Positions 56,729-64,000 of a DNA stretch of 64,000 bases are shown in pieces. The notes beneath the pieces were generated by a model. The model searched no databases. It saw nothing but the letters and a program-made list of their open reading frames with translations, and had not been told where the DNA came from. The stretch is from Geobacillus thermocatenulatus (GTDB lineage: Bacteria > Bacillota > Bacilli > Bacillales > Anoxybacillaceae): positions 1,613,164 through 1,677,163 of the forward strand of contig NZ_NEWK01000002.1 of the NCBI RefSeq assembly GCF_002217655.1. Reading direction: 5' to 3'. The translations under genes were made by a program, and so were the position numbers. Within the stretch, counting starts at the first letter, position 1, and every line of letters begins with the position of its first letter.

Positions 56729-58057
56729 TCAGCTCTGCAATAGCCGTTCGATAGCCCGCTGCGCATTGACATAGCCCGCTCCGTATATGTTCGGGTCGCG
56801 CCCTTTCCACAAATCGGCGCCGTCTTTCAGCGCCTGCTTGATTTCATCCGGCGTTGCATTGGGTTTGGCCTGAAGCATCAACGCGACAATGCCGGCGCAA
56901 ATCGGCGTCGCCATCGACGTGCCGGACATCGATATATAATGGTCACCAACCCGGCTTTGCTTATTCATCTTGTCAAGAAATGAACGCGGGGCGCGAAGCG
57001 AGATAATGTTGACCCCGGGAACGACGAGATCCGGTTTTGTCACCCCGTACTCGGTCGGCCCTCGGCTCGAAAACGACGCCACCTCATCGTCGGCGCGCGT
57101 TGCCGCCGTATCGTGATCGTCAAGAGCACCCACGGTAATGATGCGGTCGCTAATGCCCGGACTGGCAATCGTGCCGTAACTCGGCCCTTCATTCCCTGCC
57201 GCCGCACAGACGACAATGCCCTGCTCCCACGCCCGCTCCGCGACTTGCACGAGTGGATCATCATTTTCTATCGGAAACGGCTGCGGTTCCCCTCCGAGCG
57301 ATAAGGAAATAATATGGATTCGCTTGGTCGAGTTTTTCTTATTGTAATCCATGCACCATTCAATGCCGCGCATAATCGTTTCCAACGTCCCGCTCCCTGA
57401 ACGATTAAGCACTTTAACACCGATGAGGTTTGCCTCATACGCCGGGCCGGCATACAGTCCAGCGGACATGCGCCCATTTCCCGCCGCATCGCCGGCGCAA
57501 TGCGTACCGTGGCCGTTGTCATCATACGGGGTTGTGCGCCCATTGACAAAATCGACAAAGGCGGCAATCCTCCCCTCCAAGTCCGGGTGCGGGTAAATGC
57601 CTGTGTCGACAATGGCGATCGTCACTCCTTTTCCGCTTAACTCCGTTCCGTTGACAGCCACATGTTTAGCATTGGCCGATGGGACTGCATTGTTTAACAG
57701 CGCCTTGACCTGCCGATTGAGGTACACTTTTTTCACTTTCGGATGCTCGAGCAGCTGCTCAATCGCTGCCGGAGTCACCCGTGCGCTCCATAGCGGGACA
57801 TGGCGGAAATGGTGATGCAGTTTCATGCGGAAATGATCCCGCTCCGCTTTGGCCAGCGCCTCAATGCCCTCTGTGCCTTCAACCTCGATCAAAACAGAAA
57901 CGGTCCTCCATTTTCGCAACCACTGCTCCATCCAGCGGTGAAAAATGCACGGCATTCGTGTCATCGGCTTATACATATTCACAAGCGCATGACGAAGCGG
58001 ACGGTCAAGCCGCGCTGCATGGCGGCGAGCGAGCTGCACGATCGAATAGGTGAACAC
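56729..58057 (-). CDS. aprX: AprX-like S8 serine protease
   Basis: A 442-residue subtilase with the triad in AIVDTGIYPHPD (Asp), NGHGTHCAG (His) and MSGTSMATPI (Ser), plus AAAGNEGP for the oxyanion Asn. No signal peptide is seen, so it is probably intracellular like B. subtilis AprX (also 442 residues by memory). GTG at 58057 behind AAGGAGGGG is chosen; the longer ATG form at 58171 adds an unrelated hydrophobic N-terminus and would read through the ribosome binding site. Confidence 0.94.
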   Translation of the reverse strand: MFTYSIVQLARRHAARLDRPLRHALVNMYKPMTRMPCIFHRWMEQWLRKWRTVSVLIEVEGTEGIEALAKAERDHFRMKLHHHFRHVPLWSARVTPAAIEQLLEHPKVKKVYLNRQVKALLNNAVPSANAKHVAVNGTELSGKGVTIAIVDTGIYPHPDLEGRIAAFVDFVNGRTTPYDDNGHGTHCAGDAAGNGRMSAGLYAGPAYEANLIGVKVLNRSGSGTLETIMRGIEWCMDYNKKNSTKRIHIISLSLGGEPQPFPIENDDPLVQVAERAWEQGIVVCAAAGNEGPSYGTIASPGISDRIITVGALDDHDTAATRADDEVASFSSRGPTEYGVTKPDLVVPGVNIISLRAPRSFLDKMNKQSRVGDHYISMSGTSMATPICAGIVALMLQAKPNATPDEIKQALKDGADLWKGRDPNIYGAGYVNAQRAIERLLQS

Positions 58058-58140
58058 ATTCTTCCCCTCCTTGCGTGTTTCGCTATACTCATATGAGGGA
58101 AAGATCGCGAAAGAAGCGGCGAGCTCACCAAGACAAACAA

Positions 58141-58174
58141 ACAAAAAGCTCGCCCAGCGAAAACTAGGCAAGCC
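58141..58174 (-). terminator. terminator after the amidase gene
   Basis: Minus strand GCTTGCC / GGGCGAGC stem followed by TTTTTGTTTG, ~10 nt past the stop. Confidence 0.75.
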
Positions 58175-58182
58175 TTTCTTAT

Positions 58183-58866
58183 TTACATTCCAATCCGCTC
58201 CAACACAATGTATTTTGCTTTTCCTAAATAACGCTCCACTTGGCGCAACACATTTTCCTTCTCCGCAAATGCCCCGACTTGCGTTCCATCCACCGTCACA
58301 CGAGTTAAAGAGAGGTTTGATTTTTTTGTCAGATCCAATGCCCGTGCAATTCCGTTTACGTGCCCACGGGCGACTGTTCGCAAAAATTGGGTGTCATTCA
58401 ATTTTTCTGCATCCTCTTTTCGATCAATAAATCCGTTCTCCGTGAGCACCGCCGGCATCGCTGTTTCGCGCAGCACATGGAAGTTTGCTTTCTTTTTCCC
58501 GCGGTCGCGAAATCCTGTAGCTTTGACGACTTCTTCGTGAATGGCATCACGGATGCGGGCTGTTGCCGAATCGTCATCGAGCCGATTATAAATATAATCT
58601 TCATACCCCGTGCCGCCACCGGCATTCACGTGAATCGCGACGTATACATCCGCCCCCCATTGATTGGCCCGGTCCGTCCGCTCATCAAGTGACACCGTTT
58701 CATCTTTTGTCCGGCTCAACTGCACGAAAACTCCTTCATACTCATTTTGCAGCAGACGGTTGATTTCAAGAGCGATAAACAACGTAATGTCTTTTTCCAA
58801 CAACCCGTTGCCGACCGCGCCGGTATCGTTCCCACCGTGACCTGGATCGAGAAAAATTTTAACCAT
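58183..58866 (-). CDS. N-acetylmuramoyl-L-alanine amidase (Amidase_3) with SPOR-like C-terminus
   Basis: A 227-residue zinc amidase cutting the MurNAc-L-Ala bond: FLDPGHGGNDTGAVG (zinc His), LLEKDITL (Glu), VAIHVNAGGG (zinc His) and PAVLTENGFID (catalytic Glu). The last ~45 residues (LTRVTVDGTQVGAFAEKENVLR) look like a SPOR-type peptidoglycan-binding domain. No signal peptide, so release may need lysis of the mother cell or a phage-like holin. ATG at 58866 behind AAAGGAGAAG. Confidence 0.9.
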   Translation of the reverse strand: MVKIFLDPGHGGNDTGAVGNGLLEKDITLFIALEINRLLQNEYEGVFVQLSRTKDETVSLDERTDRANQWGADVYVAIHVNAGGGTGYEDYIYNRLDDDSATARIRDAIHEEVVKATGFRDRGKKKANFHVLRETAMPAVLTENGFIDRKEDAEKLNDTQFLRTVARGHVNGIARALDLTKKSNLSLTRVTVDGTQVGAFAEKENVLRQVERYLGKAKYIVLERIGM

Positions 58867-58954
58867 CTTTCTTCTCCTTTCACATCCGGAATATGTCACT
58901 ATTAGGATAAGCGCGGCACTCCAAAATGCCATAGATACTTCCCCAAGGCCAACA

Positions 58955-58985
58955 AATAAGGCGCAGTCAAAAAAACGACTGCACC
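58955..58985 (-). terminator. terminator of the ABC-export operon
   Basis: GGTGCAGTC / GACTGCGCC stem with an 8-nt T-rich loop, followed by TTATTTG on the minus strand, 80 nt past the last permease gene. Confidence 0.6.
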
Positions 58986-59065
58986 TGACATTTCCGCTGA
59001 TCGACTTGTTCGATATGATGAAAGCCCCCCACACAGCCGTACAAGAAAACATAGACCGCTGGGCA

Positions 59066-60211
59066 TTATATAAATTGTCCACTCTGTTGGCTTCGACTGA
59101 ACTTGTAAACAGCCAGAAGGAAAAAGGTCAGCGCAAAGGCGAGAAGAATCAACAGATGCCAATACAAACTTCCGAAAGAGCGCCCCTCCTGCAGCTTTAC
59201 CAAACAATCGAGCGCCCACCGCTGCGGTATAAAATACGCCGCTTTTTGCAAAAATTCCGGCATCAGCTCAACAGGCCAGAAACAACCGGCCAGCATGCAT
59301 GTCGGCACCGTGACTAAGGGCTGCAGCGCCCCGGCGGAAGCAGAGCTGTTCGCAAACATCACGGTAATCAAAGACAAGCCGATCGCGGATAAAGAGAAAA
59401 GCAGGAGCACTAGGGCCATTTGCCACATTGGAATATGAGGATCAATATGAAAGATGTTCTTCATGGCCACGATTGTTACGATGATTTGTGCCGCCATCAT
59501 CAACAAATTCACCACGATATTCGATAACACATACGTTCTCGCCTGAATCGGCGTCGTCAATAAACGAGAATAGGTGCGCTCTTCTTTTTCTTTGATGATG
59601 ATTTCCGTCAAATTTCCCGCTGACATCAACATAATCATGACCAAATACCCGATCGTTTGATACGTGACCCCTTTTTGTTTGGCTTTGTCGGACAACGAGT
59701 GAACAGACAAGCGGAACGGCGCTTGTTGATACCGTTCATACATCTTCCAAAAGAGATCGCGATCCCCATTGGCCAATCGCCCCAATGTCGCCAGATGATC
59801 GATGTATTCATGCAAATACGACTTGATGAACATCGTGATTTCCGCTCCCTTGAGCGAGACGAGTTGGATCAGCCGGGGCTGGCCGTGCTGAACGCTTTCG
59901 GAAAACCCTTGAGGGAAAATCAGCACGCCATCCACCTTTTGCGAGGTGATTTGGTCGTCCACCGCTGACAACTTTACGCTTTTCACGGATAGATGATCAA
60001 TATTGTTCAGAAAACGGATCGCATCATCGGCAACCCGCCCATGATCCTCATTGACCACCCCGATGCGCACATCCTTGGCCGGGGAGCCTTCGTAAGCAAA
60101 CAAGGACAACAGAATGGCGGCCAAAGGGGTGCCGAAATAGAGCAAAAAATTGATTTTCCGGCGAAACGTCCGCTTTAACGTATATTTCACCAACCAGATG
60201 ACATCATTCAC
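59066..60211 (-). CDS. ABC-2 type export permease (LnrN-like)
   Basis: A 381-residue permease: one N-terminal membrane segment, a ~130-residue extracytoplasmic loop, then a C-terminal bundle containing KEKEERTYSRLLTTPI, the ABC-2 hallmark. Starts at GTG 60211, overlapping the spacing of the previous stop. Pairs with the permease upstream and the ATPase. Resembles B. subtilis LnrN (YfiN), a linearmycin exporter part. Confidence 0.87.
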   Translation of the reverse strand: MNDVIWLVKYTLKRTFRRKINFLLYFGTPLAAILLSLFAYEGSPAKDVRIGVVNEDHGRVADDAIRFLNNIDHLSVKSVKLSAVDDQITSQKVDGVLIFPQGFSESVQHGQPRLIQLVSLKGAEITMFIKSYLHEYIDHLATLGRLANGDRDLFWKMYERYQQAPFRLSVHSLSDKAKQKGVTYQTIGYLVMIMLMSAGNLTEIIIKEKEERTYSRLLTTPIQARTYVLSNIVVNLLMMAAQIIVTIVAMKNIFHIDPHIPMWQMALVLLLFSLSAIGLSLITVMFANSSASAGALQPLVTVPTCMLAGCFWPVELMPEFLQKAAYFIPQRWALDCLVKLQEGRSFGSLYWHLLILLAFALTFFLLAVYKFSRSQQSGQFI

Positions 60212-60212
60212 C

Positions 60213-61316
60213 TTATAATCCCTCCCGTCTCGCGACCGACACGACGGCCACCACTAAAAACAGCGCCGCTATCCCGATGTTCAGCAGCATAGTGGGAACA
60301 ACCCTTGACAAATCGTTCGCATACACGATTTTGAAAATCGTGTCATTCATCCTAGAAAGCGGAGACAAATGGGCATACCATGCTGTTTCATCGATCGGAA
60401 AATAAGCGCCGCCGAAAAAGGAAGACAGCTGAATGATCACCATCGCAATCGTTCGCGCCGCTCCTTCCGTCTTTGCCATATAGCTCATCCCTAGACCAAA
60501 GCTGATAGCCAAGACCACCTCGGTCAACAGAAGCAGCCATACGAGGCTTACGTGATGCCCCCAATCGGCATGAAACACCCATTGGCTGAACAACATGACG
60601 ACCGCAACACAAAGAAAATTCGCCGCGACGTTCCCGACCAGCTTTCCAATAAAAATCTCGCTTTTGCGAACAGGAGCAGCCAAAAGGCGGTCAGCCGTCT
60701 TCCGCGTCCGCTCCCCCCGCAGCAACGCACTGCCCGGCAATGCGCTGTACAACGCAATCATCGTCGTCATCGCCACCGCATAATAATCCATCGCTCCCGG
60801 TTTGCGCTTGGAATGCAGCGACCGTTCTTGAATATACTCATCATGCATACGTTGATTGGATGGAACAAAACCAGGATTCACCTCGGAAACGGCCATCGCC
60901 AGCTGATATCGGCCGACAAACGCGGCCATCATCCCCTCTACAATGCTTCCTTTGATCTTGTTGCGTTCATTGGTGTACAACTCCACTCCATGCGGGCCGA
61001 TCTCCATGTATCCATCCGCTTTCCCTTCCTGCACCGCTTTTATTCCTTTTATATGGTCGGATGCCTCTTGAAAATCGATGTGGGCTTTCTTCGCTGCTTG
61101 GATCATCGTTTGAATATACGGCGACAACGTCCCTGCTTGTTGATCGTTGTACAAGACGTGTACATCACCGACAGAAATCGTCCAGTGAAACGCGTTGGAA
61201 AGGGCTGTTCCTAAGATGAACATCAGTACGATCGGAAACAGCAGCATAAAAAACAGCGTCCGGACATCACGAAAATCGCTTTTGATTTCCTTGGCTGCAA
61301 TGCGAAAAATATTCAA
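60213..61316 (-). CDS. ABC-2 type export permease (LnrM-like)
   Basis: A 367-residue permease of the same architecture as its neighbour, with RGERTRKTADRLLAAPV as the ABC-2 segment. TTG at 61316 is taken as the start because AAGGAGG lies 8 nt before it; the ATG at 61349 would begin 4 nt after the ATPase stop and place that site inside the gene. Likely forms a heterodimer with the downstream permease. Confidence 0.87.
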   Translation of the reverse strand: MNIFRIAAKEIKSDFRDVRTLFFMLLFPIVLMFILGTALSNAFHWTISVGDVHVLYNDQQAGTLSPYIQTMIQAAKKAHIDFQEASDHIKGIKAVQEGKADGYMEIGPHGVELYTNERNKIKGSIVEGMMAAFVGRYQLAMAVSEVNPGFVPSNQRMHDEYIQERSLHSKRKPGAMDYYAVAMTTMIALYSALPGSALLRGERTRKTADRLLAAPVRKSEIFIGKLVGNVAANFLCVAVVMLFSQWVFHADWGHHVSLVWLLLLTEVVLAISFGLGMSYMAKTEGAARTIAMVIIQLSSFFGGAYFPIDETAWYAHLSPLSRMNDTIFKIVYANDLSRVVPTMLLNIGIAALFLVVAVVSVARREGL

Positions 61317-61353
61317 AAAAAGCACCTCCTTCGCATGATGGCACTCCAAACCG

Positions 61354-62289
61354 CTAATCCCGCAAATTTCTCCCCGTCAGCGCCAGAAAGACCGTTTCCA
61401 AATTCGGTGATTTGTCTTCCAGCGAACGAATTTCGACGCCGTCATGGATCAGGCATTGCACAATTTCGTTTAAATTATTGACGCTGATATCGGAACTGAT
61501 TTTGACCATATTGTCATCGCATTGCACCGCTTTTACTCCGTGGATGCTTTGCAGCTTCTCCTTATTGAGCCGATCCATCCCCCTGATTTCCAGCCAAATA
61601 TCTTTTGTATCGGTGATCATCGCTTCCAGCTGCTCCTTTGTCCCCTCGGCGATGATCTTTCCATGATCAATGATGGCGATCCGTGTGCAAATCTCCTCCA
61701 CTTCCTCCATATAGTGGCTTGTATAAATGATCGTACATCCCATCTCATTGAGCTTTTTGACCGAAGCCAAAATATCATTTCGCGACTGCGGATCGATGCC
61801 GACAGTTGGTTCATCCATAATGATGAGCTTCGGCCGATGGGCCAAAGCGCAGGCGATATTGAGCCTCCGCTTCATCCCTCCTGAAAAATGCTTCGGATAA
61901 CTTTTGCGTTTATCGCTTAAACCGACAAACTCGAGCGCCTCTTCCACCCGCTGGCGCAGCTCCGCGCCGCGCAGTCCATACAACCCGGCAAAAAATTCAA
62001 CATTCTCATACGCCGTCAAATGTTCATAGATGGCGATCTCTTGGGGAACAATGCCGATATGTCGTTTGGCAAACTGGCGATGCTTGGCGATGTCCTTGCC
62101 GAGAATCTTGATTTCTCCTGCATTCGGGCGCAGCAGCCCAGCAATCATATGGATGGTTGTGCTTTTTCCCGCCCCATTGGCTCCGAGGAAGCCAAAAATT
62201 TCCCCTTCAGCAACCGTAAGAGACATATGATCGACCGCGATGAAGTCACCAAACTTTTTCGTCACTTGTTTGATCTCTAACATGTTCAT
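61354..62289 (-). CDS. ABC exporter ATP-binding subunit (LnrL-like)
   Basis: A 311-residue ATPase: Walker A GANGAGKSTT, signature FSGGMKRRLN, Walker B LIIMDEPTVGID, H-loop YTSHYMEE. The length equals B. subtilis LnrL (YfiL, 311 by memory). First gene of the export operon, behind a terminator that separates it from the two-component genes. Confidence 0.93.
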   Translation of the reverse strand: MNMLEIKQVTKKFGDFIAVDHMSLTVAEGEIFGFLGANGAGKSTTIHMIAGLLRPNAGEIKILGKDIAKHRQFAKRHIGIVPQEIAIYEHLTAYENVEFFAGLYGLRGAELRQRVEEALEFVGLSDKRKSYPKHFSGGMKRRLNIACALAHRPKLIIMDEPTVGIDPQSRNDILASVKKLNEMGCTIIYTSHYMEEVEEICTRIAIIDHGKIIAEGTKEQLEAMITDTKDIWLEIRGMDRLNKEKLQSIHGVKAVQCDDNMVKISSDISVNNLNEIVQCLIHDGVEIRSLEDKSPNLETVFLALTGRNLRD

Positions 62290-62330
62290 CGTTCCACCTT
62301 CTTTCCATGCTTGGTATTATGGATTATAGA

Positions 62331-62366
62331 AAAAAAGATGAACTCCTGTAAGTGCAGGAGTTCATC
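62331..62366 (-). terminator. terminator between sensor kinase and ABC operon
   Basis: Perfect 12-bp stem GATGAACTCCTG / CAGGAGTTCATC with a 6-nt loop, followed by TTTTTTTC. A TATAAT just downstream (62328-62323) may be the -10 of the ABC operon. Confidence 0.9.
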
Positions 62367-62391
62367 TCATTGACATGAGAAATTTCACGAT

Positions 62392-63498
62392 TTACTTATG
62401 AATCGGAAGCAACGTCGTGACAGAGAAACCGTTCGTTCCATCGACAATGACCGTGCCGTGAACAGAGGCCGCCCGTTCCTCCATGCCGATGATCCCAAGT
62501 CCTTTCTTGATCTTGGCCGCACCTTTCCCGTTATCTTTCACTTCCACCTTGATGACTCGATTCAACACATGAATTTCAACGGCAATGGCCGTGGCCTCGG
62601 CGTATTTGCTTGCATTCGTCAACGCTTCGGCAATGTTCTCATAAATCACTTTCCATTGGATTGGGGTAATCACATCCAAATCCCCTTTGCATACGAGCGG
62701 AACCGGGAGATGATGTTGAGCTGAAAATTCCTCAATGAATAATTTCACCCGATTCAGCCCGATTTGCTCGAGCGGCGGCTTGATCTGTTTTAGTGTCATC
62801 CGGATTTGTTCCATGCCTTCTTTGGAAATATGGATGGCATTTTCCAACAGTTGTTTCGCCTTGTCGCAATCCCTATCCATCAACCGTTTGGCTGCCTCCA
62901 TCTGAATGAGCGCTCCCGCAAGCGAGTGGCCGATTTGGTCATGAATGCGCTGCGACAGACGGTTCCGCTCTTCCAACTGCAGCGTATATTCCGACTGCTT
63001 CATGTATTGATGATATTCGCTCATTCTTCGTGCCAGCCGATACAAATCATGGCGCAGTTGATCGAGACGATCTTCTTGTTGTTCCAACCGCTCGATGTGC
63101 CGCTTGGCTGCCGTCACACTCGCAAGACTGAACAAGGCCACGAAACCGTATAATTTCGCCTCCGACGGGCGAAGCCAAATCATCGGCGTCAACAACACCC
63201 CCCCAATCCCCCAAACTCGATGGATATACAAAGAGGTCAACTCATACCCATTGAGAGGCAACAACAACGCCCACAACGGCTCAACCAAAACGGCGGCGAA
63301 CACGAGGAGAACGACGGAGCCAAACGCCGCTCCCCTTTTCCACTTCTTATGCCGAACGATCAGGGCAAACAGCTGAAGACAAAAATAGATCAGAGAGACC
63401 AGAACAAAACCCGCTCCCGTTTGCTGTTTCGATGAAAGGTAATCGAAGGCCGCATAGCCCCATACAATCAACTTGTAAATGATTAGCAGCGATTCCAT
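62392..63498 (-). CDS. NarL-type sensor histidine kinase (LnrJ-like)
   Basis: A 368-residue kinase: an N-terminal block of about six membrane helices with short loops and no large extracellular domain, an H-box NRLSQRIHDQIGHSLAGAL (phosphorylated His) and an ATPase domain with DNGKGAAKIKKGLGIIGMEERA. Loop-poor sensors of this sort detect membrane-active compounds. It lies 9 nt after the response regulator stop. Confidence 0.9.
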   Translation of the reverse strand: MESLLIIYKLIVWGYAAFDYLSSKQQTGAGFVLVSLIYFCLQLFALIVRHKKWKRGAAFGSVVLLVFAAVLVEPLWALLLPLNGYELTSLYIHRVWGIGGVLLTPMIWLRPSEAKLYGFVALFSLASVTAAKRHIERLEQQEDRLDQLRHDLYRLARRMSEYHQYMKQSEYTLQLEERNRLSQRIHDQIGHSLAGALIQMEAAKRLMDRDCDKAKQLLENAIHISKEGMEQIRMTLKQIKPPLEQIGLNRVKLFIEEFSAQHHLPVPLVCKGDLDVITPIQWKVIYENIAEALTNASKYAEATAIAVEIHVLNRVIKVEVKDNGKGAAKIKKGLGIIGMEERAASVHGTVIVDGTNGFSVTTLLPIHK

Positions 63499-63507
63499 AA
63501 CGTCCCC

Positions 63508-64000
63508 TCAGCCGACTTTTCCCGTCAAGTAATAAACGGCAATTTGTGTTCGATGCTGCAGTCCGGTTTTGTCCAAAATCGATGTGATGTAATTGGCCAC
63601 CGTTCCTTCGGAGAGAAATAGCTGTTTGGCAATCTCTTTATTGGAAAGCCCCTTCGCAATGAGCGCCATAATGTCCAACTCTCGTTCCGTAAACAGGCTT
63701 TTATCGATTTTCGGCGCTGCTTCCGCTTCTTCTTTTAAGTTGGACTTAATTTTGTCCATCACTATCTCCTGCATCACCACTTGGCCGTGATACACCGCTT
63801 TGATCGCTTCGCGGATTCGTTCCGGGTCCGTATTTTTTAAAAAATATCCTTTTGCACCGTATTGAATGGCGTCTAGAATGTATTCATCATCATCAAATGT
63901 CGTCAAGATGAGCGGCTTTGTCTTCGTCTGCTCGCATAGGAGCTTTGTCGCTTCCACTCCATTCATGTTCGGCATGCGCACATCCAATAGCGCGACATCG
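63508..64000 (-). CDS. NarL/LuxR-family response regulator, C-terminal part (runs off window end)
   Basis: Visible are ~163 residues: the receiver from VALLDVRMPNMNGVEAT (phospho-acceptor Asp) with LTTFDDDEY and GYFLKNT (Lys), then a LuxR helix-turn-helix LTERELDIMALIAKGLSNKEIAKQLFLSEGTVANYITSIL split here as motif TERELDIM and SNKEIAKQLFLSEGTV. Partner of the adjacent kinase; presumably activates the ABC operon. Confidence 0.92.
   Translation of the reverse strand, partial: DVALLDVRMPNMNGVEATKLLCEQTKTKPLILTTFDDDEYILDAIQYGAKGYFLKNTDPERIREAIKAVYHGQVVMQEIVMDKIKSNLKEEAEAAPKIDKSLFTERELDIMALIAKGLSNKEIAKQLFLSEGTVANYITSILDKTGLQHRTQIAVYYLTGKVG

Overview
The window looks like chromosomal DNA of a thermophilic Bacillaceae, most likely a Geobacillus. 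The alanine racemase reads almost like the well-known Geobacillus stearothermophilus enzyme, the housekeeping genes follow Bacillus subtilis gene order (groEL-groES-ydiL-ydiK-tatC-tatA-rex-moaC-ydiF-tsaD-rimI-tsaB-tsaE; cmpA-tex-mazF-mazE-alr-ydcC-acpS-rhomboid-cshA-murF-ddl), and the cis-elements (guanine riboswitches, CIRCE, a ydaO-type c-di-AMP riboswitch) are typical Firmicutes types. Species assignment is inference from memory; no search was run.

Layout. 1-9.7 kb: the start of a guanine/hypoxanthine permease gene and guaA, each behind a guanine riboswitch; a transglutaminase/DUF58/MoxR operon; a divergent Nramp-type transporter; fumarase. 9.7-20.4 kb: CIRCE-controlled groES-groEL, CPBP protease and YdiK, the moaC-rex-tatA-tatC set, an ABC-F protein, a cluster of DnaA-box-like 9-mers, and the tightly overlapped tsaE-tsaB-rimI-tsaD operon for tRNA t6A.

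20.4-30.5 kb is the accessory and damaged part. A ribosomal RNA operon is reduced to its tandem promoters, an 11-tRNA cluster, the first ~130 nt of 16S and a 5S gene. The 16S-23S body is replaced by an intact DDE insertion sequence, a fragment of a second copy, a broken IS1634-like element and an AT-rich, 5'-truncated M3-type peptidase gene. The tRNA cluster contains three copies of a small structured repeat, each beside a duplicated 5' piece of a tRNA gene. Beyond the tRNAs lie AT-rich remains that look like a RiPP locus (CPBP protease and a radical-SAM maturase cut after its iron-sulfur motif) broken by IS630- and IS110-family elements, both with frameshifted transposases.

30.5-48.8 kb: SprT-like protein, the 37-residue CmpA, Tex, MazEF, Alr, a germination/sporulation lipoprotein, AcpS, rhomboid protease, CshA, MurF and Ddl, a lipid-type glycosyltransferase/DedA/polysaccharide deacetylase operon, MurG, UppP, an internally deleted IS630 relic and a ROK kinase. 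48.9-58.9 kb: a frameshifted Spo0M-like gene, YtaF, a KimA-like potassium importer behind a c-di-AMP riboswitch next to a KtrB-like potassium channel subunit, lipoteichoic acid synthase, an AprX-like subtilase and a cell-wall amidase. 59-64 kb: a drug-export ABC system (two permeases and an ATPase) with its two-component system, resembling B. subtilis LnrJK-LnrLMN; the response regulator runs off the window end.

Most housekeeping genes are on the minus strand. The strongest candidates for something undescribed are the structured repeat in the tRNA cluster, the RiPP-like relic, and the way the rRNA operon was gutted between IS copies.
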